Source: Betaproteobacteria bacterium | GTDB lineage: Bacteria > Pseudomonadota > Gammaproteobacteria > Burkholderiales > SG8-39 | Direction of reading: 5' to 3' | DNA: 31,791 nucleotides | NCBI GenBank assembly: GCA_005884335.1 | Contig: VBCJ01000292.1 | Span: 1-31,791 of the forward strand | In this document: positions 1 through 8,814 of the stretch, in pieces | Layout: every line of letters begins with the position of its first letter | Position numbering within the stretch: the stretch's first letter is position 1 | Notes under the pieces: generated by a model | The model's database searches: none | Told to the model about the DNA's origin: nothing | Seen by the model: the letters and a program-made list of their open reading frames with translations, nothing else | Translations under genes and position numbers: made by a program

Positions 1-607
1 CGAGCAAACCCGCGAACCACTTGCCGTTCATGCCGCCGAGGAACAGCATCCCCGTGGCGATCGCCGTGATCACCACGAAAGCGCCGAAGTCGGGCTCTCG
101 CAGCAAGAGCCAGCCGACCACCAGCATCACCGCAAACATCGGGAGAAGGCCCCGCTTGAAGCTGTGCATCAGGGCGAGCTTGCGCACCGTGTAGTCGGCC
201 GCGTAGAGAACGACGAATAGCTTCATGAATTCGGAGGGCTGCAGCTTTACAAGCCCGAGCGAGAGCCAGCGCCGCGCGCCATTGACTTCTCGGCCCAGTC
301 CCGGAGCGAGCAGCAGGGCGAGCAGCGCGATACCGAGCACGAAAAGCCACGGCGCGGCCTGCTGCCAGAGACGCACGGGCACCTGAAAAGCGAGCATCCC
401 CACGAACATGCTCGCGGCGAGAAACAGAGCGTGTCGCTGGAGGAAGTACGCGGAACTTCCTCCGGTGAACTTGCTCGCCTCGGCCATCGCGATCGAAGAG
501 GAATACACCATCACCATGCCGAACGTGAGCAGGAGGAGCGCCGCCCACAGCACGCCGCTGTCGTATTCGGCAAGCGGCGCTCGACCCGGGCTAATGCTTC
601 GGAGCAT
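1..607 (-). CDS. ftsW: FtsW, septal peptidoglycan polymerase (N-terminal part, cut by window edge)
   Basis: This is the N-terminal part (about 202 residues) of a polytopic SEDS-family protein, the glycosyltransferase that polymerises lipid II at the division septum with FtsI. Translation from ATG at 607 gives MLRSISPGRAPLAEYDSG followed by a first hydrophobic segment (WAALLLLTFGMVMVYSSS). Later come the SEDS-typical GREVNGARRWLSLG and LQPSEFMKLF stretches and the REPDFG motif near the window edge. The start overlaps the end of murD by 17 nt, in keeping with the tight packing of this operon. FtsW rather than RodA is inferred from the dcw position after murD. The remainder, including the C-terminal membrane helices, lies outside the window. 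Confidence 0.93.
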   Translation of the reverse strand, partial: MLRSISPGRAPLAEYDSGVLWAALLLLTFGMVMVYSSSIAMAEASKFTGGSSAYFLQRHALFLAASMFVGMLAFQVPVRLWQQAAPWLFVLGIALLALLLAPGLGREVNGARRWLSLGLVKLQPSEFMKLFVVLYAADYTVRKLALMHSFKRGLLPMFAVMLVVGWLLLREPDFGAFVVITAIATGMLFLGGMNGKWFAGLL

Positions 608-1841
608 CGATGACTCTTTCCACCGCCAGGCGAAACACTTCTCCCCGATGCCTGTAGTCACGGAACATGTCGAAGCTCGCACAGGCGGGCGAAAGCAGCA
701 CTGCATCGCCCGGGCGCGCCGCTTGCGCGGCCAGCGCCACCGCCTGGTCCATGGATGCGGCGCGTCGGATCGGGACGCCTGCGCCCGCGACCGCCGCTTC
801 GATCAAGGGCGCGTCGCGGCCGATCAGCACCAGTCCGCGCACCGAGCGCTTCACGGCGCTTCTCAGCGGGGAAAAGTCCTGGCCCTTGCCGTCGCCTCCG
901 GCGATGAGAACCAGCTTCGTGTCGCCCTGCGCGAGCCCGGCGAGCGCAGCAACCGTCGAGCCGACGTTGGTGCCTTTGGAATCGTCGTACCAGCGCACCC
1001 CATCCGCTTCCCCGACCAGCTCGACGCGATGCGGCAGCCCTGCACCTTGCGCGAGCCACGGTTCGCCGCCGCGCTCGAGCAGACCCCAGTCCTCCGCGCG
1101 CCGTGGGGCGTCGAGGCCGAAGGTGCTCGTCTTCCGGCCGGGCAGCGCCATTGCGAGGCTGCGCGGGTCATCCCGGTTGAGCACCTGGATGCCGTCGCCC
1201 GAAAAGACCCGCGCCTTGGCGCGGGCGTAGTCGTCGATGCCGCGGTAACGGTCAAGATGGTCTTCGGTGATGTTGAGGACCGCGGCGGCGTCTGCCGCAA
1301 GCGAGGTGGTCGTCTCGAGCTGGAAGCTGGAGAGCTCCAGCACCCACAGGCCCGCGTTGCGTTCTGCGTCCTCGCGGCGCATGAGTGCGTCCAGCACCGC
1401 CGGCCCGATGTTTCCTGCGACCTCGCAGTCGACCCCCGCGGCTCTCGCCATCGCGCCGGCGAGCGAGGTCACGGTGCTCTTGCCGTTGGTGCCCGTCACC
1501 GCGATGATCCGCGGGTGACGCTCTGCGAGCGCCTGCGCGAACAGCTCGACGTCACCCACGACCTCCGTGCCCGAATCGAGCACGCGCCGCACGGTAGGCT
1601 CTGCGAGCGGCACACCCGGGCTGACGGCGACGAGGTCGATGTCCGCGAACGTTTCGTCCCGGAAGGGGCCGCAATTCGCCGGAACAGACGGTAGCGAGCG
1701 CTTGAGCTCCGCGAGTCGCGGCGGCGCCGTGCGCGTATCGGCGACTCGTACCGACGCGCCCCGTCGTGCGAGCCATTTCGCCATCGATAAACCCGTATCA
1801 CCCAGACCGAGCACCAGCACCTTTCTGCCCGCGAAATTCAC
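591..1841 (-). CDS. murD: MurD, UDP-N-acetylmuramoyl-L-alanine:D-glutamate ligase with an internal deletion
   Basis: Cytoplasmic Mur ligase that adds D-Glu to UDP-MurNAc-L-Ala using ATP. The GTG start at 1841 overlaps the mraY stop as GTGA. Visible are the N-terminal Rossmann-like motif GLGDTG (about 12-17), the ATP loop TGTNGKST (about 116-123), LELSSFQLE (168-176), NITEDHLDRY (190-199), the C-terminal DDSKGTNVGST (286-296) and the terminal LLSPACASFDMF. The protein is 416 aa. Between EPWLAQG (about 260-266) and AGLPHRVE (267-274) the usual block with the G-x-HN-x-x-N-x-x-AA motif and the helix behind it, about 40-45 residues, is absent without a frame change. MurF and MurE in this window keep their equivalent blocks. 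Function as a ligase is therefore uncertain, although all other hallmark motifs are intact. Confidence 0.9.
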   Translation of the reverse strand: MNFAGRKVLVLGLGDTGLSMAKWLARRGASVRVADTRTAPPRLAELKRSLPSVPANCGPFRDETFADIDLVAVSPGVPLAEPTVRRVLDSGTEVVGDVELFAQALAERHPRIIAVTGTNGKSTVTSLAGAMARAAGVDCEVAGNIGPAVLDALMRREDAERNAGLWVLELSSFQLETTTSLAADAAAVLNITEDHLDRYRGIDDYARAKARVFSGDGIQVLNRDDPRSLAMALPGRKTSTFGLDAPRRAEDWGLLERGGEPWLAQGAGLPHRVELVGEADGVRWYDDSKGTNVGSTVAALAGLAQGDTKLVLIAGGDGKGQDFSPLRSAVKRSVRGLVLIGRDAPLIEAAVAGAGVPIRRAASMDQAVALAAQAARPGDAVLLSPACASFDMFRDYRHRGEVFRLAVERVIDAPKH

Positions 1842-2992
1842 CGCAGCTTCAAAGTAGACAGACCGAACAGGACCAGCATCATGGTGATGATCCAGAACCG
1901 CACGACGACCTGCGACTCCTTCCACCCAGAGAGCTCGTAGTGGTGATGAAGCGGCGCCATTCGGAAAATGCGTTTGCCGCCGCTCCACTTGAAATAGAGC
2001 ACCTGGAGCATCACCGAAACCGTTTCGGCGACGAACACGCCGCCCATGATGAAAAGCACGATCTCCTGCCGGACGATCACGGCGACCGTGCCGAGCGCGG
2101 CGCCCAGGGAAAGCGCGCCCACATCGCCCATGAAGACGTCGGCCGGGTAGGCGTTGAACCAGAGAAAACCCAGTCCTGCGCCGACGAGCGCGCCGCAAAA
2201 CACCGTGAGCTCCGCGGCGCCTGGGATGTAAGGAAAGAGCAGGTATCGGGAGTAGTCCACGCGCCCAGTGACCATCGCGAACACGCCGAGTCCGCCCGCG
2301 ACCATTACCGCCGGCATGATGGCGAGCCCGTCCAGCCCATCGGTCAGGTTGACCGCGTTCGATGTGCCGACGATCACGAGATAGCTGAGCGTGATGAATC
2401 CGAACACGCCGAGCGGGTAGGCGACGTTCTTGAAGAACGGCACGATCAGGTCGGCCTTCGCCGGCAGATCCATGGAAAATCCGCTCCCCACCCACGCCAT
2501 GAAGAGATCGAGGACCTTGGCGGTGCTCGGGGCCGATACGGCGAAGGCGAGATACACCGCCGCGACGAGGCCGATCAGCGATTGCCAGAAAAATTTCGCT
2601 TTCGGCGAAAGGCCTTTCGGATTGTTCTTCACGACCTTGCGGTAGTCGTCGACCCAGCCGATCGCGCCGAAGCCGAATGTGACCACGAGAACGACCCAGA
2701 CGAAGCGGTTGGAGAGATCTCCCCACAAGAGCGTGGTGATCAGGATGGAGAGCAGCACCAGCGCCCCACCCATGGTCGGCGTGCCCGCCTTGGTGAGGTG
2801 GGATTGGGGACCGTCGTCGCGCACCGCCTGGCCGATCTTGTAGGTGGTGAGCTTGCGAATCACCAGCGGCCCGGCGAGCAGCGAGATCGCGAGCGCGGTG
2901 AGCGTGGCGAGCACCGCGCGCAGCGTGATGTACTGGAACACGTTGAACGCGCGCACGTCCTGGGCGAGCCACTGGGTCAGAGCCAGGAGCAT
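1838..2992 (-). CDS. mraY: MraY, phospho-N-acetylmuramoyl-pentapeptide transferase
   Basis: Integral membrane enzyme that transfers phospho-MurNAc-pentapeptide to undecaprenyl phosphate, making lipid I. The 384-aa length fits the betaproteobacterial family. The sequence shows the N-terminal MLLALTQWLAQDVRAFNVFQYITLRA, typical of proteobacterial MraY, the KAGTPTMGG motif, the catalytic-region signature GFGAIGWVDDYRK, NLTDGLDGLA, the FMGDVGALSLG segment and the histidine cluster APLHHHYELSGW. About ten hydrophobic segments run through the protein. ATG at 2992 abuts the murF stop directly, so translation is probably coupled. No anomaly is seen. Confidence 0.97.
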   Translation of the reverse strand: MLLALTQWLAQDVRAFNVFQYITLRAVLATLTALAISLLAGPLVIRKLTTYKIGQAVRDDGPQSHLTKAGTPTMGGALVLLSILITTLLWGDLSNRFVWVVLVVTFGFGAIGWVDDYRKVVKNNPKGLSPKAKFFWQSLIGLVAAVYLAFAVSAPSTAKVLDLFMAWVGSGFSMDLPAKADLIVPFFKNVAYPLGVFGFITLSYLVIVGTSNAVNLTDGLDGLAIMPAVMVAGGLGVFAMVTGRVDYSRYLLFPYIPGAAELTVFCGALVGAGLGFLWFNAYPADVFMGDVGALSLGAALGTVAVIVRQEIVLFIMGGVFVAETVSVMLQVLYFKWSGGKRIFRMAPLHHHYELSGWKESQVVVRFWIITMMLVLFGLSTLKLR

Positions 2993-4372
2993 CTAGTGCC
3001 CTCCCGCCGACGATGGCTCGCCGGCCAGGGCCTGAACGACGCGCTCCATGCGCATGAAACGCGAGCCTTTCACAAGCATCGTGGTCTGCGGCCGCAGTTC
3101 CCCTTGAGCCGCGGTGATCAAGTCCTCCACGGTGGCGAAGTGTCGGGCCCCTTCTCCAAAGGCCGCGACGCAGGCACGAGACAGCGCTCCCGCGGCATAC
3201 AGACGGTCTATCCCGCGCTCGCGCGCGTAACGGCCGATCTCCTGATGGAATTCCACTCCGCGCTCGCCCACCTCCGCCATGTCACCGAGCAGGAGGACCT
3301 TCGCGCCGCCTTCCGCGGCAAGCACGTCGATCGCGGCACGCACTGAATCCGGATTGGCGTTGTAGCTGTCGTCGATGAGTCTCCCCCCCGAGCGAGCGGT
3401 CCGGCGCTGCATGCGTCCGCCGACCGGACGGAACGCCGCGAGGCCCCGTGCCACCGCTTCGAGGCTTGCACCGGCCGCCAGGGCGCATGCGGCAGCGGCG
3501 AAGGCGTTCAGCACGCTGTGCCGGCCGTCGACATGGAGCTCGACCTTGGTCGCGCCCTCCGGGGCGCGCAGTTCTATCTCGCTTCCGAAATGAGTGAAGC
3601 GGTGGCGGCCGCCCACTTGCGCGGGTTTATCGAGTCCGAAGTCCCGAACACGCCTGCCCGCGAGAAGCTCACGCCAATAACCGGAGAATTCGTCGTCCGC
3701 ATTGATCACGCCCGTGCCCCCCGGCTTCATCGCTGCGAACACCGCGCCGTGCTCACGGGCGACCTCTGCGACGCCCTTCATGAACTCCTGGTGTTCGCGC
3801 TGGGCGTTGTTGATGAGCGCGACCGTCGGAGAGGCGATGGCGGCGAGGGTTGCGGTTTCCCCCGGGTGATTGACCCCGAGCTCGACGACCGCTGCGCGGT
3901 GGTTCCTGCGCAGTTTCAGCAATGTCAGCGGCAGGCCGATGTCGTTGTTCAGGTTGCCCTCGGTCGCAAGCGCGTGCGTCTCGCCGAAATGCTCGCGCAG
4001 GATTGCCGCGATCATCTCCTTGACCGTGGTCTTGCCGTTGGAGCCGGTGACGGCAACGAGCGGAATGTCGAAACGCCCACGCCAATATGCCGCGAGCCGC
4101 CCGAGCGCAAAACGCGAGTTTTCGACGACGAGAAACGGAAGGTCCCCCTCGGAAGCATCGGGTTCCTCGACGATTGCCGCGGCGGCTCCCCGTTCCTTTG
4201 CCGCCCCGATGAAACGGCTCCCGTCGAATCGCTCGCCGCGCAGAGCGATGAACAGCGCGCCCCGCTCGAGCGAGCGGCTGTCGGTCGACACGGAATCGAA
4301 GTGGACGTCCTCACCCATGAGGCGCGCCCCGATTGCGGTCGCGGCCTCGCGCAGGCTCATCATCGGCCCCAT
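2993..4372 (-). CDS. murF: MurF, UDP-MurNAc-tripeptide:D-Ala-D-Ala ligase
   Basis: Cytoplasmic Mur ligase that adds D-Ala-D-Ala to UDP-MurNAc-tripeptide. The N-terminal UDP-substrate domain has VSTDSRSLERGALFIAL. It is followed by the ATP loop VTGSNGKTTVKEM (108-120), ATEGNLNNDIGLPLTLL, VELGVNHPGE, the central HSVLNAFAAAA motif (the block missing from this window's MurD) and the C-terminal DDSYNANPDS. At 459 aa it has normal family length. The ATG at 4372 overlaps murE by 13 nt. A second ATG at 4363 overlaps the murE stop as ATGA, the arrangement used at several junctions in this operon, and could be the real start (456 aa). Confidence 0.97.
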   Translation of the reverse strand: MGPMMSLREAATAIGARLMGEDVHFDSVSTDSRSLERGALFIALRGERFDGSRFIGAAKERGAAAAIVEEPDASEGDLPFLVVENSRFALGRLAAYWRGRFDIPLVAVTGSNGKTTVKEMIAAILREHFGETHALATEGNLNNDIGLPLTLLKLRRNHRAAVVELGVNHPGETATLAAIASPTVALINNAQREHQEFMKGVAEVAREHGAVFAAMKPGGTGVINADDEFSGYWRELLAGRRVRDFGLDKPAQVGGRHRFTHFGSEIELRAPEGATKVELHVDGRHSVLNAFAAAACALAAGASLEAVARGLAAFRPVGGRMQRRTARSGGRLIDDSYNANPDSVRAAIDVLAAEGGAKVLLLGDMAEVGERGVEFHQEIGRYARERGIDRLYAAGALSRACVAAFGEGARHFATVEDLITAAQGELRPQTTMLVKGSRFMRMERVVQALAGEPSSAGGH

Positions 4373-5871
4373 CGCGCGAGCGCTTCTTCGGCTTCGAGCG
4401 CATCGGAGAAAGGCAGGCGGCGGCCGTCGATCTCCTGGTAGGTTTCGTGGCCTTTTCCGGCGATGAGCACGACGTCATCGGCGCTCGCCGAGGCGATGGT
4501 GCGCGCGATCGCCGTTCGCCGATCCTCCACGGCTTCGTGCGCAACCGGGATGGCCGCGGTGATTTCGGCGATGATGGAGGCAGGATTCTCGCCGCGCGGA
4601 TTGTCGCTCGTCACCGTGATCGCGTCGGCGTGCCGCGATGCGACCGCTCCCATCAGCGGCCGCTTGCCGCGGTCGCGCTCGCCTCCGCAGCCGAATACGG
4701 CCACCAGGCGTCCGCCGCTCGCCCGGGCAACGTCCTTCAGCGCGACCAGGGTCTTTTCGAGCGCGTCAGGCGTGTGGGCATAATCGACTATTACGAGAGG
4801 CTTGCCGCCTCCGCCCAGGCGCTGCATGCGTCCCGCGACCGGTTGCAGGTCTGCGAGCGCCGCAGTGGCGCATTCGAAGGGCACCCCGGAGACGAGCATC
4901 GTCGTGAGGACCCCCAGCAGGTTGGACACGTTGAAGCGCCCAAGCAGGTTGCTTTCGATGCGCGCCTCGCCCCAGGAACTCTTGACATCGAATGCGATCC
5001 CCTTCGGCGACACTTCGATCGCGTGCGCCTCGGCGTAGCACTCGAGTCGCGCCCGGGCGGCGACTCCCGCGAAACAACTGTAGCCGGCGCGGTTGAGGCC
5101 GCGCCCGGCGAGCATTCGGGCGAGCCGCGCTCCCTGCACGTCGTCCAGATTGAGAACGGCGTGCTTCAGCTCCGGCGCTTCGAACAGGCGCTGCTTCGCG
5201 CGCGCATAGTTCTCCATGTCGCCGTGATAGTCGAGGTGGTCGCGCGAGAGATTGGTGAACAGAGCCGCCCCGAAAGCGACGCCGTTGACGCGCCCCTGCT
5301 CCAGGCCGATCGAGGTGACTTCCATCGCCACACCCTGCGCCCCCGCGGCCAGCAGTTGGGCAAGCGAACGGTGCAGCGCGACTGCATCCGGCGTGGTGTT
5401 GAGTCCGGCATCGAATTTTCCAGGTTCCCTGCTTCCCGCCAGGGCCGGGAAGCCCGTGCCCAGAGTGCCGATCACTGCGGTTCGGGCGCCGCACGCTCCG
5501 CACGCCTGGGCAATCCAGTGGCTGCACGAGGTCTTGCCGTTGGTCCCCGTCACGCCCATCGTCCACAGTTTCTCCGAGGGACGCCCGTAGACTTCGTGCG
5601 CAAGAAGACCGGCGAGCCCGCGCAGATTCCCGACCCCGATGTTGGGCACGCGCCAAGCGCTGTTCCATTCGAAGCCTTCGCTTTCCCACAGAACGGCGGT
5701 GGCGCCGCGCTCGAGCGCGCTCGGAATGAAGTCGCGCCCGTCGTGGCGCGCGCCCGGGTAAGCGAGAAACACTTCCCCCGCGGCCAGTGTCCGGCTGTCC
5801 ACGGCAAGGCCCGTCATGCGCGTCCCTTGCGCGGCGAGTCGCTGCTGGATGTGCTCGACTTGATCTCGCAC
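4360..5871 (-). CDS. murE: MurE, UDP-MurNAc-L-Ala-D-Glu:meso-diaminopimelate ligase
   Basis: Adds the third stem-peptide residue. The GTG start at 5871 lies 2 nt after the ftsI stop. Motifs are LAVDSRTLAAGEVFLA (N-terminal uridine-nucleotide domain), the ATP loop TGTNGKTS (about 108-115), a central substrate region with EVTSIGLEQGR, the HLDYHG motif, LLGRFNVSNLLG, and VDYAHTPDALE in the C-terminal domain. The DNPRGENP motif is the signature of meso-diaminopimelate specificity (family knowledge), so the peptidoglycan should be of the A2pm type. At 503 aa the length is normal. No irregularity was seen. Confidence 0.97.
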   Translation of the reverse strand: MRDQVEHIQQRLAAQGTRMTGLAVDSRTLAAGEVFLAYPGARHDGRDFIPSALERGATAVLWESEGFEWNSAWRVPNIGVGNLRGLAGLLAHEVYGRPSEKLWTMGVTGTNGKTSCSHWIAQACGACGARTAVIGTLGTGFPALAGSREPGKFDAGLNTTPDAVALHRSLAQLLAAGAQGVAMEVTSIGLEQGRVNGVAFGAALFTNLSRDHLDYHGDMENYARAKQRLFEAPELKHAVLNLDDVQGARLARMLAGRGLNRAGYSCFAGVAARARLECYAEAHAIEVSPKGIAFDVKSSWGEARIESNLLGRFNVSNLLGVLTTMLVSGVPFECATAALADLQPVAGRMQRLGGGGKPLVIVDYAHTPDALEKTLVALKDVARASGGRLVAVFGCGGERDRGKRPLMGAVASRHADAITVTSDNPRGENPASIIAEITAAIPVAHEAVEDRRTAIARTIASASADDVVLIAGKGHETYQEIDGRRLPFSDALEAEEALARWGR

Positions 5872-5873
5872 AC

Positions 5874-7604
5874 TTAAACGCTTTCCTTCACTTCCTCTCC
5901 TTCGGGGGGCAGCTCGATCGGCCGCATCGGCCCGTCGGGCGGGACGTCGAGCACCCGCAGCGCCCCCGCCATCACCTGCGCAAATACCGGCGCTGCCACG
6001 GTCCCGCCGTAGTACCGACCCGCCGAGGGCTCGTCGATCATTACCGCGATCACGAGACGAGGGTGCGAGGCGGGCGCGAAGCCGACGAACGAGGCGACGT
6101 ACTTGTCGGCGGCATAGTTGCCGTTTTCCTGCTTGTGGGCGGTGCCCGTCTTTCCGGCGACGCGATAGCCCATGATCTGCGCGCGAGGCGCCGTGCCGCT
6201 CCGGTTGACCGCCATCTCGAGCATCGCGCGAACTGCGGCGGCGGTCCTAACAGCCATTACGCGCCGCGCAGCGGGAGGGATGTCAACGTGGAGCATGGAG
6301 AGCGGAACCAGCTCCCCGTCGCGCGCGAACACGCTGTAAGCGCGCGCGAGCTGCACGAGCGAGACCGATATGCCATGCCCGTAGGACATCGTCGCCTGCT
6401 CGATCGGTCGCCAGCTCCGGTACGGCCGGAGCTTTCCGGCAGCCTCTCCGGGAAAACCGAGGCCGGGCGCGGTGCCGAAGCCCACGTCGCGGAACATTTC
6501 CCACATCGACTCGGCAGAAAGGGCGAGCGCAATCTTCGCGGCGCCGACGTTGGAGGACTTCTGGATGACCTGCGCCACCGTGAGCGAGCGCTCGAAATGC
6601 GCGTCGTGGATGGTGGCCGCGCCTATGCTCAAGCTTCCAGGCGCGATCTGGATCACAGAATCCGGCCTCACCCGCCCCCCTTCCAGAGCGAGCGCGACGG
6701 TAAAGGGTTTGAGCGTCGAACCGGGTTCGAAAGTATCGGTCAAGGTGCGGTTCCGGAGCTGCGCGCCCGCGAGCTTGTTGCGATTGTTCGGGTTGTAAGT
6801 CGGAAAATTCGCCAGTGCGAGCAGCTCGCCCGTGTCGACATCGAGCACGACAACACCGCCCGCTTTCGCCCGGTGCTGAGCGACCGCGGCTTTCAACTGG
6901 CTGTAAGCGAGGTTCTGGATGCGAACATCCAAAGCAAGGGCGAGGTCGTGCCCGTCCTGCGCGGCCTTGATCGACTCGACGTCCTCGACCGTCTGGCCGA
7001 GCCGGTCCTTGATCACCCGGCGGCTGCCGGGCTTGCCGGCGAGCCCGTCCTGAAACGCGAGTTCGACGCCCTCCTGGCCGATGTCGTCCGCGCCGGTGAA
7101 GCCGAGCACCTGCGCAGTGACTTCGCCGCTCGGGTAATAGCGCCGGTACTCGCGGTTCTCGAATAGTCCGGGGATGTGCAGGCCCGCAATGCGTTCGGCC
7201 ACTTCCGGCGGGATCTGCCGTTTGAGGAAAACGAAGTCCCGGCCTGTGTCGGCGAGGCGCCTTTCGATTTCCCTCGGCGACATCTCGAGCAATGCCCCCA
7301 GACGCGCAAGCTGCCGTTCGCTTGGATGCACTTCGCCGGGAATCGCCCAGATCGATTTCACTGGAGTGCTGATGGCGAGTGCCTCGCCGTTGCGGTCGAG
7401 GATGCGGCCGCGATTTGCCGGAATTTCGATAACCCGGCTGTAGCGCGACTCGCCTTTCGCCTGCAGAAAGTCGTTGTTCAGGCCCTGCAGGTAGACGGCG
7501 CGGCCGAGCAGCAGGGCAAAACACGCCATGAAAACGTAGAGCAGGAGTCTCGAGCGCCAAGTGGGCAGAGTGAGCGCGAGAACCGGACTGGCGGCGAAAT
7601 TCAT
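5874..7604 (-). CDS. ftsI: FtsI / PBP3, septal peptidoglycan transpeptidase
   Basis: Class B penicillin-binding protein that cross-links septal peptidoglycan, paired with FtsW. Translation from ATG at 7604 gives 576 aa, with a single N-terminal membrane anchor (about 20-38, LLLYVFMACFALLLGRAVY) and the pedestal motif RGRILDRNG (66-73). The transpeptidase motifs are STLK (Ser296, Lys299), SSN (350-352) and KTGT (485-488). The reading frame stays open upstream to 7835, but that extension covers ftsL and has no sensible start. The ATG at 7604 makes an ATGA overlap with the ftsL stop, which decides the start. Length matches E. coli FtsI closely. Confidence 0.97.
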   Translation of the reverse strand: MNFAASPVLALTLPTWRSRLLLYVFMACFALLLGRAVYLQGLNNDFLQAKGESRYSRVIEIPANRGRILDRNGEALAISTPVKSIWAIPGEVHPSERQLARLGALLEMSPREIERRLADTGRDFVFLKRQIPPEVAERIAGLHIPGLFENREYRRYYPSGEVTAQVLGFTGADDIGQEGVELAFQDGLAGKPGSRRVIKDRLGQTVEDVESIKAAQDGHDLALALDVRIQNLAYSQLKAAVAQHRAKAGGVVVLDVDTGELLALANFPTYNPNNRNKLAGAQLRNRTLTDTFEPGSTLKPFTVALALEGGRVRPDSVIQIAPGSLSIGAATIHDAHFERSLTVAQVIQKSSNVGAAKIALALSAESMWEMFRDVGFGTAPGLGFPGEAAGKLRPYRSWRPIEQATMSYGHGISVSLVQLARAYSVFARDGELVPLSMLHVDIPPAARRVMAVRTAAAVRAMLEMAVNRSGTAPRAQIMGYRVAGKTGTAHKQENGNYAADKYVASFVGFAPASHPRLVIAVMIDEPSAGRYYGGTVAAPVFAQVMAGALRVLDVPPDGPMRPIELPPEGEEVKESV

Positions 7605-7876
7605 TTCGCCGTCTCCTGCGGTCGTACGATCTGGAGGCGTTTCGCGTCGGGGACACGCATGTGCAGCTGGCGGCTGGCGATGCGTTCGACGCGTGCGTGC
7701 ACCGCCCACGTGCTTGCTTCGAGCTGCAGCTGACCGTATTCGACTCCGAGCTGACGTGAACGTTCCTGCTCCTGCTCGAGTTCGCCAAAAAGCGTGCGGG
7801 CACGGTGCTGCGAGGTCACCAAGCCCAGGGCGCACGCGGTCAGCACAACTACGAGGAGCAAGTTCAAACGGGTCAT
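7601..7876 (-). CDS. ftsL: FtsL, division protein
   Basis: Small bitopic divisome protein that, with FtsB and FtsQ, activates FtsWI. The 91-aa product has a short cytoplasmic N-terminus, one membrane helix (about 5-21, NLLLVVVLTACALGLVT) and a periplasmic coiled-coil-like stretch rich in Glu/Gln/Arg/Leu (about 24-60). It ends in the conserved R-x-P-x-x-x-x-x-x-I region (MRVPDAKRLQIV). FtsL sequences are poorly conserved, so the call rests mainly on topology and on the position between rsmH and ftsI. The ATG at 7876 overlaps the rsmH stop as ATGA. Confidence 0.92.
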   Translation of the reverse strand: MTRLNLLLVVVLTACALGLVTSQHRARTLFGELEQEQERSRQLGVEYGQLQLEASTWAVHARVERIASRQLHMRVPDAKRLQIVRPQETAK

Positions 7877-8814
7877 CGCGGGCTCGAGGGAAGTTTCTCG
7901 GCGACGCGCAGCACCGCGCTCCTCGCGCGGGGATTAGCCTTGACTTCGTCGGCGCCGGGCCTTGCCGGTCGACCGACGATGCGCAGCTTCGGGGGCGGCA
8001 GCTCCCGGGCTCTTACCGGCAGACGCTCGGGCAGGGCCGGCCGAGCGGCGCCGCGCATGAAGTTCTTTACGATGCGGTCCTCGAGTGAATGGAAGCTGAT
8101 CACGGCGAGGCGTCCATGGGAATTGAGCGCAGCGAGCGCTTGCGGCAGCGCTAGCGACAATTCCTCAAGCTCCTGATTGACGTGAATCCGTAGAGCTTGA
8201 AACGTCCGCGTCGCCGGATCCTGCCCCGGTTCACGCGTCCGGGCGGACGCAGCCACGAGAGCGGCAAGTTCCCCGGTCCGCCGGATAGGCCCTCTTCGCC
8301 TAGCAGCAACAATCGCCTTTGCAATCTGTTTAGCAAACCGTTCTTCGCCATAGCCGCTGAGCACCTCCCTGATCTCGGCCTCGTCCGCCTGTTCGATCCA
8401 CTCGAACGCGCTTGGGCCCTGCGTCGGGTCCATGCGCATGTCGAGCGGTCCGTCAGACCGGAAGCTGAAGCCGCGCCGCGGGTCGTCGAGCTGGGGCGAG
8501 GACATGCCCAGATCGAACAGCACCCCATCGACACCGCCCGCCCGCAGCGCGTCGAGCGTCGCCTGCAATTCGCTGAAGCGCGCATGGACCGACATAAAGC
8601 GCGGGTCGCGTATCTCACTCGCGGCCGCGATCGCTTCCGGATCCCGGTCCATCCCGATCAGCCGGCCTCGGGGCCCCAGCCGCTCCAGAATCAGCCGGCT
8701 GTGGCCGCCTCTGCCGAAAGTCGCGTCCACGAACGTGCCGTCGTGCCTTGATTCGATCGCGAGCGCATCGACTGCCGGGCGGAGGAGAACGGGAAGGTGC
8801 GCATCGGCGCTCAC
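7873..8814 (-). CDS. rsmH: RsmH (MraW), 16S rRNA N4-cytosine methyltransferase
   Basis: SAM-dependent methyltransferase acting on C1402 of 16S rRNA. The 313-aa protein begins with the family-typical HLPVLLRPAVDAL. It carries the SAM-binding motif DATFGRGGHS, GMDRDPEA, the DGVLFDLGMSSPQLDD stretch, RGFSF, LDMRMD, and the C-terminal AVISFHSLEDRIVKNF signature followed by PARPGADEVKANPRARSAVLR. The GTG start at 8814 forms a GTGA overlap with the mraZ stop. Second gene of the dcw operon, as in most proteobacteria. Confidence 0.97.
   Translation of the reverse strand: MSADAHLPVLLRPAVDALAIESRHDGTFVDATFGRGGHSRLILERLGPRGRLIGMDRDPEAIAAASEIRDPRFMSVHARFSELQATLDALRAGGVDGVLFDLGMSSPQLDDPRRGFSFRSDGPLDMRMDPTQGPSAFEWIEQADEAEIREVLSGYGEERFAKQIAKAIVAARRRGPIRRTGELAALVAASARTREPGQDPATRTFQALRIHVNQELEELSLALPQALAALNSHGRLAVISFHSLEDRIVKNFMRGAARPALPERLPVRARELPPPKLRIVGRPARPGADEVKANPRARSAVLRVAEKLPSSPR

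Noticed and set aside
408..1694. Long plus-strand open frame opposite ftsW and murD
   Set aside because: Its translation is rich in Arg, His, Ala and Gly with no motifs, as expected for the antisense of high-GC genes, while the minus strand encodes clear FtsW and MurD.
591..2972. Apparent MraY-MurD fusion from a continuous frame
   Set aside because: The upstream half is mraY read in the wrong frame; the authentic mraY frame ends at 1838 and murD starts at GTG 1841.
5874..7835. 653-residue FtsI with an N-terminal extension
   Set aside because: The extra 77 residues are the ftsL gene in another frame; the ATG at 7604 gives the normal FtsI N-terminus and membrane anchor.
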